NCBI GenBank assembly: GCA_035295225.1
Contig: DATGJI010000052.1
Coordinates: forward strand, 124,001 to 188,000
Reading direction: 5' to 3'
Length of the DNA: 64,000 bases
Source of the DNA: Candidatus Eremiobacteraceae bacterium
GTDB taxonomy: Bacteria; Vulcanimicrobiota; Vulcanimicrobiia; Eremiobacterales; Eremiobacteraceae
Under the pieces are notes generated by a model. The model had not been told where the DNA came from. It did no database searches and was given only the letters and a program-made list of their open reading frames with translations. Shown here in pieces: positions 43,597 through 51,656 of this stretch. A program made the position numbers and the translations under genes. The number at the start of each line of letters is the position of its first letter. Position 1 is the first letter of the stretch.

Positions 43597-44330
43597 TTCA
43601 CGAGACCAAGCGCCGTGCGCGCATCGCGGTCGGTGGCTGATGCGATTGCGACTTGCGCATCCAGTTGCCGTCGGGCTGCCCAAAGGCGCGCGAGGTCTCC
43701 CTCGACATCGACCGTGCCGGCCTCAAGCATGCGCACTCGTAAGCGCGATACGCCCGGTTCTCCGGGAGAGACGATTACGGGATCGCCGGCAGCGCTCGTT
43801 GCCGCCAAGAGCACGTCGCCATCGCGCGCGAGACGTTCGGGCGCCGGAAAGATCGCCAGCGCCAAACGTGCGATAGGGTTGCTCCTTGTCTGGCGTCGGC
43901 CAGTCGTGCCATCGACTCGCTCGGCTTCGCCGAAGAGAATGCCTCGCTCATCGATGCGATAGCTTGAATATCGTTGCGCCGCCATATCGACGGCGGGCAC
44001 TTGGCAGACGACCAGACCCGAAGTCGGAGCGCCCGCATCGTTGACGCGGAAGCCTAGTGCAAGCGAACCCGAACGATCGGTGAGGTGTCCTTTTGCGTCG
44101 ATCTGGAAGTCGCCGCGGCGGGCATAGCGCTTTACGCCGTTTCGCAGCACGACGAAGAGTCCGGATCCGTTGATCGCTACCGCAAGCGGCGAACCGGCTG
44201 GTACGGTGGTGCGTACATCGTTCGATACCGGCTCTCCGACGAGCAGTCCCGGCCGATCGGGCGCATCGCCGACAGCTCCTTCAATCGAGCCTCGGCGAGC
44301 ATCGGCAAGAATCACCTGCGGATCAAGCAT
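43593..44330 (-). CDS. FlgF/FlgG-like flagellar rod or hook-basal body protein, N-terminus atypical
   Basis: The 245-residue protein contains LAVAINGSGLFVVLRNGVKR and YARRGDFQIDAKGHLTDRSG, the conserved core of FlgF/FlgG/FlgE proteins. The classical N-terminal helix with the NLANxxTxGFK motif is missing: the start MLDPQVILADARR enters almost directly before the core. The C-terminus (ARLWAARRQLDAQVAIASAT) is a helix like the rod proteins' C-terminal coiled coil. It overlaps the small gene upstream by 8 bases. It may be a divergent FlgF with the N-terminal part lost. Confidence 0.75.
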   Translation of the reverse strand: MLDPQVILADARRGSIEGAVGDAPDRPGLLVGEPVSNDVRTTVPAGSPLAVAINGSGLFVVLRNGVKRYARRGDFQIDAKGHLTDRSGSLALGFRVNDAGAPTSGLVVCQVPAVDMAAQRYSSYRIDERGILFGEAERVDGTTGRRQTRSNPIARLALAIFPAPERLARDGDVLLAATSAAGDPVIVSPGEPGVSRLRVRMLEAGTVDVEGDLARLWAARRQLDAQVAIASATDRDARTALGLVK

Positions 44331-44790
44331 TGCCGCGCACTCCGATGAAGACGCGACCGCGCATCGCCACAGCATGGATCGTAACGTCCCCGATCGACGC
44401 GCGCACCGTGGCACATGAAACCGTCAGAACGGGCGTGCGGCTAGCCTTGTAGTGGGGCAAGCATCGCTTGCCAACTTCAGTAGCAAATGGCCGCCGAGTA
44501 TTGTACGGAAGTTCGAGCGGCTTGCGTGGGGCCGGACGCGATGCAGAGCAAGATTTGTAGTAGGGCAAACATCGCTTGCTCAAGTGGACTGTGGGGGTCG
44601 TAGAAGTCCGCTCCGCTTTGGCGGCCGCCTGCAGTACGACGGCGAATCCGCCGACGAGATTATGGGCTTCATAACGGCGCAATCCGTACGCCGCGCGGTC
44701 CGCGAGGCTTAGAGTTGTCGCTAGACGATATGCGCCGTCAAAGGCGAACGCGCGATCCGAAATGGCAATGCGGTATCCAGGCGAGTCCAT
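44323..44790 (-). CDS. First gene of the flagellar operon, unknown, with in-frame palindromic repeats
   Basis: The 155-residue product has a plausible N-terminal part (MDSPGYRIAISDRAFAFDGA to QAAAKAER) with LRRYEAHNLVGGF, which faintly recalls the rod-protein NLA motif, and a C-terminal strand-rich part (VSCATVRASIGDVTIHAVAM). Between them two palindromic elements are read in frame as SKRCLPYYKS and GKRCLPHYKA. I cannot name the ancestral protein; a degenerate flagellar rod protein is one option. The frame may be a relic made longer by repeat insertion. Confidence 0.5.
   Translation of the reverse strand: MDSPGYRIAISDRAFAFDGAYRLATTLSLADRAAYGLRRYEAHNLVGGFAVVLQAAAKAERTSTTPTVHLSKRCLPYYKSCSASRPAPRKPLELPYNTRRPFATEVGKRCLPHYKASRTPVLTVSCATVRASIGDVTIHAVAMRGRVFIGVRGNA
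44446..44583. repeat. Two copies of a GGCAAGC-ATC-GCTTGCC palindromic element inside a gene
   Basis: Copy 1 (44446-44475) contains TTGTAGTGGGGCAAGCATCG then CTTGCCAAC; copy 2 (44554-44583) contains TTGTAGTAGGGCAAACATCG then CTTGCTCAA. Both have the same strand orientation and are 108 bases apart, which is a multiple of three, so both keep the same reading frame. They differ from the 26-base family, although both start TGTAG(T)GGG. Confidence 0.8.
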
Positions 44791-45061
44791 GCGCCGATTG
44801 TGACCGACGCATAGGTCCCGGATATTGCCGCCGCGCGAGAATTAGCCTATATTTCACGATGCGAGGCTTCGCGCGCCTGTTAGCTCCGCAACGTAATTTG
44901 CGCCACGTGAGAATACCGTGGACTAACTTACTTATGAACGTTAGGTATTCCGGGCATTTCGTGAGACGGTCAGCCCGACTTAGTCGCCTAAGTAGTCGGC
45001 GCTCGAGCTCGGCCGGAAACAGATAGCCAAGGGTCTGCCTCCCTCAAGGCACAAGACTTCG

Positions 45062-45081
45062 TTCGACCCACAATGGTCGAA
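45062..45081. promoter_or_regulatory. Inverted repeat TTCGACC-N6-GGTCGAA upstream of the NHL lipoprotein
   Basis: A perfect 7-base inverted repeat lies 25 bases before the start codon at 45107 and just before the ribosome binding site AAGGTGA (45096-45102). It could be an operator or an mRNA hairpin. The rest of the 316-base gap 44791-45106 also holds CGACTTAGTCGCCTAAGTAG, a weak inverted repeat, and presumably the divergent flagellar-operon promoter, which I could not place. Confidence 0.45.
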
Positions 45082-45106
45082 TCATCCGGCGTTCTAAGGT
45101 GAAGTC

Positions 45107-46135
45107 ATGCGCACGACCAACCTCGCTGCAGCGATCATGGTGGTGACCTCCGTCTCAACATTCGGATGCGGCGCGGCGGCCATTCAAGATCGCTCCGGGT
45201 CTCAACATCTCCCCAAGGAAGCCGCGGCGATGATTCCGTCATGGGGGCCCTGGTCTAACATTGGAGCCGTGACTCCGATGATCTACGTCGCTACAACATT
45301 GGGCCCGTCAATCGAGGGATACCCTATGAACGGCGACGGCATCATCGCGCCGCTGAGTGATTTAAGAGGGGGAGTAACCGACCTCACTTCGCCGGGGCAG
45401 ATCGCCATCGCGCGCGGTGGGCTTTTGTACGTCGCGAATCTCAGCACAAGTGCGGTACTTATCTACCCGCAAGGCGCGACGGGGGATGAATCCATATTCA
45501 ACGCCATCGCTGGCGGTAACACGGGCTTGAATGGGCCTGCTGGGGTTGCGTTCGATTCGAAAGGCAACCTCTACGTCTCAAATTATAATCTCAATTCAAT
45601 CTGCGTTTTCGCTGCGAATCGTTATGGCAACTTGACGCCAATCCGAAAGATCATCGGCTCCAACACCGCCCTCGACAAACCTTTTGGCGTGACCGTCAAC
45701 GCCAACGACGAACTTGTCGTCGCGAACCTGGGCAATAATTCGGTGACCGTCTACCGATCAAACGCTGCCGGAAATGCCAAGCCGACGGCGACCATAATAG
45801 GCTCGTCAACTGGCTTGCTCGTTCCAGGCTTCGTCGCAGTTGACAATATCGACGAAATCTACGTTACGAATAACCAAGCAAACAGTATAACGGTCTTTGC
45901 GCCAAACGCCAGCGGGAACGTCAGTCCCCTGCGAACGATCTCGGGACCGATGACGGAACTCTCCTCTCCACTCGGAATCGCGGTGAGTCCCACCGGTCGC
46001 ATCTTTGTAGCGAATTCGACCCCGGGTTACATCACTTCGTACGCACCAGGTGCGAACGGCAACGTTCTTCCGGTCACCACAATTCACGCTCCTAACGATG
46101 GAATGCCGGAAGCGATTGGCGTTGCGATATTCTAG
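45107..46135 (+). CDS. NHL-like beta-propeller lipoprotein
   Basis: The 342-residue protein has a signal sequence ending VSTFGCGAAA (lipobox-like Cys about residue 21). The mature protein holds about six repeats of 45 residues with LYVAN/LYVSN and a GN-rich turn (NSVTVYRSNAAGNAKPTATI), as in NHL or SMP-30-like propellers. AAGGTGA four bases before ATG supports the start. It is a stand-alone plus-strand gene between two minus-strand operons, convergent with modC. It differs from the propeller pair at 30.7-33.3 kb by using FxxNxxGN repeats in place of GPDGN. Confidence 0.8.
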   Translation: MRTTNLAAAIMVVTSVSTFGCGAAAIQDRSGSQHLPKEAAAMIPSWGPWSNIGAVTPMIYVATTLGPSIEGYPMNGDGIIAPLSDLRGGVTDLTSPGQIAIARGGLLYVANLSTSAVLIYPQGATGDESIFNAIAGGNTGLNGPAGVAFDSKGNLYVSNYNLNSICVFAANRYGNLTPIRKIIGSNTALDKPFGVTVNANDELVVANLGNNSVTVYRSNAAGNAKPTATIIGSSTGLLVPGFVAVDNIDEIYVTNNQANSITVFAPNASGNVSPLRTISGPMTELSSPLGIAVSPTGRIFVANSTPGYITSYAPGANGNVLPVTTIHAPNDGMPEAIGVAIF

Positions 46136-46218
46136 TTTAGTTGCTTGAAGTGGTGTATGTGAAGACCAACGCCACTAAGCCCTGAACATCAAGACGCTGA
46201 ATTAACGGCCGATCTCCG

Positions 46219-47286
46219 CTAAGAAACGCGTGCCTCGCCGGCCTTGAACGTAGCATGCACGAGCGCTCCCGGCTCGAGCGCAAGCGCGGTCGCCGAGCGA
46301 GCGGTGATCCGCGCGATAATGGGCGGATCTGACGCGATCGCGACGCGGACGACGCCACCATCCGGGATCATGCTCTCGACAGGGCCGGTAAACCGATTGC
46401 GTGCAGACGTCGACGTCTGCTCTCTCGAGACGGTCACTGCGTCGGGTTCCACCACGACCGCAACGGGGCCCGACCACGCGCCCATGACGACGAGCCCTTC
46501 TTCATCTGACTGGCCGGCTAGTCGGACCGTGCTTGTGCCGTCGCTTTCGGCCCGAGCGACTCCAGAGAACAGGTTCACGCCGGCAAACGCAGCGACGTAT
46601 GCCGTCGCGGGTGCTCGGCGTAGTTCAGCGCTGGTGCCGCGCTGAACGACGATCCCGGCTTCCACCACCGCGAGCCGCTCGGAGAGGAGCATCGCATCCG
46701 CCGGATCGTGCGTCACGAGCACCGTAGCCGACGCGGAGTCTTTGATGGCGGCGATCAAGGCCGAGCGAAGCGCTGGACGGGCGCGCACATCCACGGACGA
46801 AAGCGGCTCGTCGAGCAGCAGGGCGGCCGGGCGGAGCGCGATCGCGCGCGCAAGCGCCACGCGCTGCGTCTCGCCGCTCGAGAGCGAATCCGCGCGCCGC
46901 GCCGCGAGATGCGCCGCACCGGTCACCTCGAGCGCTTCGAGCGCGCGCGACATGGCCTCGCGCGCTCTCCAACCTGATGCGCGCAGGCCGAACGCCGCAT
47001 TTTCGATTGCCGTCATCCTCCCGAAGAGCGCGCCGTTGGGAAACGTCACGGCGACACTTCGGCGGTGCGGCGGCTCGAACGCTCGTCGCTCGGAGTCTGA
47101 CCATGTCGTTCCGTCGCACGTGATGCGGCCGCGTTCGGGCTTGTGCAGCCCCGCGATGCAGCGCAGGATCGTCGTCTTGCCCGCCCCGCTCTCGCCGACA
47201 AGCGCGAGCGTGCTGCCGCGTTCGACGTCGAACTCAGCAGCAAAAGCAAACGGCGTGCTTCCATGGACAGACACGGAAAGGCTCAT
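46219..47286 (-). CDS. modC: Molybdate ABC transporter ATP-binding protein
   Basis: The start MSLSVSVHGSTPF overlaps the modB stop as ATGA and gives 355 residues. The ATPase domain has Walker A GESGAGKTT, signature LSSGETQRVALARA, Walker B ALLLDEPLSSVD and the H-loop VTHDPADAM. The C-terminal 75 residues (TSARNRFTGPVESMIPDGG) form a TOBE/MopI-like domain that binds molybdate oxyanion. It energises molybdate (or tungstate) import with ModB and ModA. Confidence 0.93.
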   Translation of the reverse strand: MSLSVSVHGSTPFAFAAEFDVERGSTLALVGESGAGKTTILRCIAGLHKPERGRITCDGTTWSDSERRAFEPPHRRSVAVTFPNGALFGRMTAIENAAFGLRASGWRAREAMSRALEALEVTGAAHLAARRADSLSSGETQRVALARAIALRPAALLLDEPLSSVDVRARPALRSALIAAIKDSASATVLVTHDPADAMLLSERLAVVEAGIVVQRGTSAELRRAPATAYVAAFAGVNLFSGVARAESDGTSTVRLAGQSDEEGLVVMGAWSGPVAVVVEPDAVTVSREQTSTSARNRFTGPVESMIPDGGVVRVAIASDPPIIARITARSATALALEPGALVHATFKAGEARVS

Positions 47287-48110
47287 CGCGTCCGCCTGCC
47301 GAGGTTGGCGAGCGCGCCCGAACCGAGCAGCGCGCCATATGCGACGCAGGCGAGCACCACAGAGATCGTCACCGCCGCGTCCATGTCGGATTGCGCGGCG
47401 ACGTAAGCCGCGAGCGGCATCGTCTGCGTCACGCCGGGCAAGTTGCCCGCAAAGGTGATGGTTGCGCCGAACTCGCCAAGTCCGCGCGCCGCCGCCATCG
47501 CTAGGCCGGCGCACAGCGCAGGTAGAGCCGCGGGCAATGTGATGCGCCAAAAAGCGTATGCCGGCGATGCCCGCAGCGTCGCCGCAGCGTCGAGCTGATC
47601 GCGATCCGTTCGTTCGAACGCGGATCGTGCCGCGATGACGTAGAGCGGCGCGGCGACGAACGTCTGCGCGAGCACGACCGCGGCGATGCTGAACGGCACG
47701 TGCATGCCGAAGAGATCCAGGAAGCGTCCGAGCAGTCCGCTGCGGCCGAAGGCGAGGAGCAATCCGAGTCCGGCCACGACGGGCGGCAAGACGAGCGGCA
47801 GCGTCGCCAGCGAAGCGAGCGCATCTCTTCCTTTGAACGTGCGCGCGAGCAGCGCGGCGAGCGGCGTGCCGCCGAGCACGATCAAGACGGCCGATGCCAG
47901 TGTTGTCTCAAACGAGAGGCGCAAGGCGTCGACCACGATCGAGCGCTGCATCATGGAGCCGACGGCGCTGACCGGCACGTGGATGAGGAGCGCGGCCAGC
48001 GGCAAGGCGATGAAGCCGCCAAAGGCAGCCGCGAAGATGACAGCGGCGACCGCCAGCAGGCGGTCGCGGATCAGCGCGCCCTTGCGGATGTCTTCAGTGG
48101 ATGGGGACAA
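47283..48110 (-). CDS. modB: Molybdate ABC transporter permease
   Basis: The 275-residue protein has five to six membrane segments and the inner-membrane EAA-type loop contacting the ATPase, here ADQLDAAATLRASPAYAFWRI and LGEFGATITFAGNLPG, the latter highly typical of ModB (GEFGATxxxAGNxPG). It overlaps modA by 17 bases and modC by 4 bases, confirming a modABC operon. Confidence 0.94.
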   Translation of the reverse strand: MSPSTEDIRKGALIRDRLLAVAAVIFAAAFGGFIALPLAALLIHVPVSAVGSMMQRSIVVDALRLSFETTLASAVLIVLGGTPLAALLARTFKGRDALASLATLPLVLPPVVAGLGLLLAFGRSGLLGRFLDLFGMHVPFSIAAVVLAQTFVAAPLYVIAARSAFERTDRDQLDAAATLRASPAYAFWRITLPAALPALCAGLAMAAARGLGEFGATITFAGNLPGVTQTMPLAAYVAAQSDMDAAVTISVVLACVAYGALLGSGALANLGRRTR

Positions 48111-48774
48111 ATCCGCTGGTCTTGAGAATCGCTTGCGCTTGCGGCGAGGTTAGGAATGTCACGAACGAAGCCGCGTCGGCCTGCGAGGCGCTCGTGGTGA
48201 CGACCGCCGCCGGGTAATTCACGGCCGTCTGATCCTCGGCCGGTATGGCGATAGTATTCAACGTCCCTGGTTTCGCGCCGACGGCGTCGGTCTGATAGAC
48301 GATGCCCGCATCCACCTCGTTGAGCACGACTTTTTCCACGACACCCTCGACGTTGATCTCCTCTGTCGCGACATTCGGCGTGATGTGCAAAGCCTTCAGC
48401 GCCGCCCGTGCGTAGCGTCCGCATGGAGCCGTATCCACACAGAGCGCCACCTTCACGTTCGGTGACGCGAGGTCCGTCAAGGCGTGGACCGGTGATGACG
48501 GCGGCGTGACCACCACGAGCACGTTACGGGCGATCACGACCGCAGGTTCGACCGTGCCGTCCGTTCGCGCAGTATCCATGGTCTTCGAGTCTGCGCTGAC
48601 GAAGACGTCTGCGCTCGCCCCTTGTTTCAACTGCGCGGCCAGCACTTGGCTGCCGTCGAAATCGTAGCGCAGCGTGACACCGGGATGAGCCGTCGTATAC
48701 GCCTGTCCCAACGCGGGCATCACGGCGTGGAGCGATGCGGCTGCGAAAACTGTCAAAGTTATGCTAGCAATCAT
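48094..48774 (-). CDS. modA: Molybdate-binding protein ModA without evident signal peptide
   Basis: The 226-residue protein begins MIASITLTVFAAASLHAVMP. In ModA the block TVFAAASL is the first strand of the mature protein, so no separate signal peptide precedes it; the in-frame upstream codons are hydrophilic. Other ligand-region motifs are ADVFVSADSKTMD, NVLVVVTP, APCGRYAR and GIVYQTDAVG. Either the N-terminal strand itself acts as a signal, the true start is lost by mutation, or the protein stays cytoplasmic. It is the first gene of modABC. Confidence 0.9.
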   Translation of the reverse strand: MIASITLTVFAAASLHAVMPALGQAYTTAHPGVTLRYDFDGSQVLAAQLKQGASADVFVSADSKTMDTARTDGTVEPAVVIARNVLVVVTPPSSPVHALTDLASPNVKVALCVDTAPCGRYARAALKALHITPNVATEEINVEGVVEKVVLNEVDAGIVYQTDAVGAKPGTLNTIAIPAEDQTAVNYPAAVVTTSASQADAASFVTFLTSPQAQAILKTSGFVPIH

Positions 48775-48838
48775 GGAGCCGCTTTCGGCGCGGCCGTATG
48801 CGAGCGTTGTGCTCCGCGCACAACGAAGAAGCGCGGAT

Positions 48839-50956
48839 CTAGATCAATTCGGCGATGCGAGAGGCCGCGCGCGCGGCGCCATCTGATTCAACCGGTTTCG
48901 AAGTGACGGCCTTGCCAAGTTCCTCTGCCAGCGCCGCAGCGATGACCTCCGGCGTCGAGACCTCGTAATCCATGTGACGACCCGCTCCGTAGCGCTCGAG
49001 GCGGTGCCGGACGTGAAAGTTCTGCTCGAAGTGATGGCGCAACGGGAAATATAGAAAGGGTCGCCGGCTGGCCGCGAGCTCCATCGTTGTCGACAAACCG
49101 CCTTGCACGATCGCGATGTCGCACGCTGCGAGATGCCGGTATAATTCGTGGACGTACGGCTTCACTTCTAAACCGTCAGCGGTTGGCAACGAGGCGGCAT
49201 CGATGCGCGGCCCCGCGACGACGATCATTCGCAAGCTCGGCACGCGCTGCTTGGCGAACGGATACGAATCGATGACTCGCCGCAGCAGCGGCGCGCCGAC
49301 GCCCGAACCGCCCACCGTGACGATGCAGACCGTCTCATCCGCGCTGTAGCCGAGTTCCGCGCGCAGCTGAGCGCGGTCGACGAATTGTGCGGGATCGAAT
49401 CCCGTGATGTACCCGGAGAAATCGAAATGCGTCTTCGTCCACTCGCTGATGAGCGGCAGATCCGGGCCGAAGCGATCCCCCACCACGTCATCGAAGTTGC
49501 CGACAAAAATCGAGCGGTCGCGCAGGCTCGGATAGCGTGCGATCTGTTCGATCATCTCGGCATTGTAATCCGCGGTGAGAACCCGCTCTCGCTCGCCGCC
49601 GTCCGGCATCGGAATCCAACCGACGAAGTCCGTCATCCAGACGAACGGCGCGCGTTTTTCCTCGGGATTCTCGTGCAGGTAATAGTCGAGCTCCCACGCC
49701 TCGTCGCCTATCCACAAATCGTACGGCTCGTCTCGTACGATGTCGTGAAAGACCATGAAATTGTTGACGAGGATTTCGTCCATGTTGCGGATCGCCTGGA
49801 ATGCGTGGAGATCGTGTTCCGCCGATTCGCTTTCAATATGTTTGCTCTCGCTGGCCAAGAAACGGCTTGCGGGATGAATGTGCTCACCCTCGGCGGCCAG
49901 CACCCTTGTCACCGGGTCTTGCGCGAGCCAATCGATCTCAAGATCGGGCCGGATTCGACGGAGTTCACGAGCGATCGATACGTCGCGCTGCGCGTGTCCG
50001 AGTCCGATGGGCGAGGAGATATACAGCGCTCGTTTGCGGCGACGGTTGCCGCGCGGCCAGCGCCTCAGCGGGGTGTGCGACGGCTCCGCCGATTCGGCGA
50101 ACGCCCGCATGACGAGGTTGACCTTCACGGGATCGCGCGCGTGCGGGGCATGACCGGCGCCCTGCAGGACGACGAGCGCACCGTTCGTCGCCTCCGCGAC
50201 GCCCGCGCCGCTCGTCTGCGAGATAACGGCGTCGTCGCTGCCGTGGATGACGAGCACCGGGCATCGTATCCTCTTGTACGCGTCTCTTGCCTTCGTCGCG
50301 TCTGCAAAGGAACTCGATGCCGGCTCCTCACTCTCGTATGTGGCGATGAGGATTTCTGGTGTCGTCTCGCGTCCCCACCCTACGATATCTTCGATCTGTT
50401 TGGTGGAGTGCGGTTCGGTGAAGAGCTTGCCGGCAAAAAATCGCAGCCAACCCTCGTAATCCCGAAGCCAGTAGTGACGATTGTGTTTCGCCCAGCCATC
50501 GGTGGATGAGAGTTCATCATTCCATGAGACTTTGCGCTCGGGAAGCGCTTCGCCGAAGGGACTGACCGGGCAGATGAACACCACGCCGGCGACGCGCGTC
50601 GGATGGTCGGCCGCGAGCATGGCAGCGTCCACGCCCGACATCGAAAAACCGACGACGATCGCCTTTTCGGTCTTCGTCGCGTCCATCACGGCGATCGCGT
50701 CGTCGGCGAACTCCTGACGCGAATACGCGGCTGGCTCGACCGGCCTGCTCGACTTGCCGTTGCCGCGGCCGTCAAACGTCAGGGCGCGGAAGTGGCGAGC
50801 GAAGTAAGGGATTTGCGCTTTCCATACGCGCGAATGGACGAGCGACCACGTCGGGAGGAACAGCACCGTCGGCGACCCGGTTCCAAAGATCTCGTAATAG
50901 AGGCTGACGGCGCCTCGTGAGACGTACCCCGACGCGTCCGGCTCGCGTGCTCGCAT
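48839..50956 (-). CDS. Fusion of an alpha/beta hydrolase and a GT-B (UGT/MurG-like) glycosyltransferase
   Basis: Residues of about 1-285 form an alpha/beta hydrolase: PTVLFLPTWSLVHSRVWK oxyanion region, nucleophile elbow VVGFSMSG (Ser), VIHGSDDAV (Asp) and GAGHAPH (His). A short basic linker (RRWPRGNRRRKR) joins residues of about 310-705, a GT-B fold with YISSPIGLGHAQRDVSIARE, VTVGGSGVGAPLLRR and the donor-binding end AIVQGGLSTTMELAASRRP and HHFEQNFHV. The hydrolase alone and the transferase alone are common; the single chain is not. It follows a TetR gene by 32 bases. It may glycosylate and trim a lipid or small molecule. Confidence 0.85.
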   Translation of the reverse strand: MRAREPDASGYVSRGAVSLYYEIFGTGSPTVLFLPTWSLVHSRVWKAQIPYFARHFRALTFDGRGNGKSSRPVEPAAYSRQEFADDAIAVMDATKTEKAIVVGFSMSGVDAAMLAADHPTRVAGVVFICPVSPFGEALPERKVSWNDELSSTDGWAKHNRHYWLRDYEGWLRFFAGKLFTEPHSTKQIEDIVGWGRETTPEILIATYESEEPASSSFADATKARDAYKRIRCPVLVIHGSDDAVISQTSGAGVAEATNGALVVLQGAGHAPHARDPVKVNLVMRAFAESAEPSHTPLRRWPRGNRRRKRALYISSPIGLGHAQRDVSIARELRRIRPDLEIDWLAQDPVTRVLAAEGEHIHPASRFLASESKHIESESAEHDLHAFQAIRNMDEILVNNFMVFHDIVRDEPYDLWIGDEAWELDYYLHENPEEKRAPFVWMTDFVGWIPMPDGGERERVLTADYNAEMIEQIARYPSLRDRSIFVGNFDDVVGDRFGPDLPLISEWTKTHFDFSGYITGFDPAQFVDRAQLRAELGYSADETVCIVTVGGSGVGAPLLRRVIDSYPFAKQRVPSLRMIVVAGPRIDAASLPTADGLEVKPYVHELYRHLAACDIAIVQGGLSTTMELAASRRPFLYFPLRHHFEQNFHVRHRLERYGAGRHMDYEVSTPEVIAAALAEELGKAVTSKPVESDGAARAASRIAELI

Positions 50957-50988
50957 CGCACAAGACTCCTAGAGCAGTGCTTGACCGT

Positions 50989-51609
50989 CTAGCGTTGAGC
51001 TGTCGTTCGAGGAGACGGGCTGGGCTGTTGCGGCGCGCCGGCGCGAACGGCGGTCTCAACAGACGGCACGATAGCGTCCATCGCCGCATCGAACGATGCG
51101 TTATCGCGATCGACTTTGAAAAGCAAGCACGCGCCGTCGATCTGCATCGACATCGAGCGCGCGATCATGCGGGCGTCGACCGCCGCGCCGCGCTCCAAAG
51201 CATATTCGGCCACGCAGCTCTCGAGCCGGTCTAACAGCACCACGTACGCGCGGCGTACGCGATCGCCGAATCGTTCGACGTGGCCGAGCTCGGCGGCGAG
51301 ATTCGCAAGCGGTTCGCCGCAATTATCGGCGTGGCGCCGGCGCTTGACGTATTCGATGTAGTCGGTCAAGCGAGTCAGCGGCGCTTTTGCGACCGAGAAT
51401 ATCTCGTCCATCGCCGGTCCGTTGAGACCCTTCGCGATCTCGTCGATGATCGCGATCCCAAGGTCGTCTTTGCTGCGGAAGTAGTGGTAGAAATTACCTT
51501 TGCCCACGCCGGCGGCGCGCAGCATATCGTCAACGGTCGTGCCGGCGAATCCCTTGCGATAGACGATATCGCCCGCTGCCTCGATGATGTGTTGCCTGCG
51601 ATTGGCCAC
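50989..51609 (-). CDS. TetR family transcriptional regulator
   Basis: The 206-residue protein has the TetR helix-turn-helix at residues 8-50 (RQHIIEAAGDIVYRKGFAGT, TVDDMLRAAGVGKGNFYHYF). The remainder is a helical ligand-binding domain (TetR_C-like, HADNCGEPLANLAAELGH). It is upstream of and probably co-transcribed with the hydrolase-glycosyltransferase fusion, so it may control that gene in response to a small hydrophobic ligand. Confidence 0.92.
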   Translation of the reverse strand: MANRRQHIIEAAGDIVYRKGFAGTTVDDMLRAAGVGKGNFYHYFRSKDDLGIAIIDEIAKGLNGPAMDEIFSVAKAPLTRLTDYIEYVKRRRHADNCGEPLANLAAELGHVERFGDRVRRAYVVLLDRLESCVAEYALERGAAVDARMIARSMSMQIDGACLLFKVDRDNASFDAAMDAIVPSVETAVRAGAPQQPSPSPRTTAQR

Positions 51610-51656
51610 GTGCGTCCTATCCGTCGGCGAGAGGAAACAGGTTCAGCGCGAGCCGC

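Noticed and set aside
37114-44790. Virulence-type injectisome
   Set aside because: FlgF/FlgG-like core and FlhA/FlhB length and motifs are flagellar; no secretin or needle gene is present. The alternative is kept only as a weak possibility in the findings.
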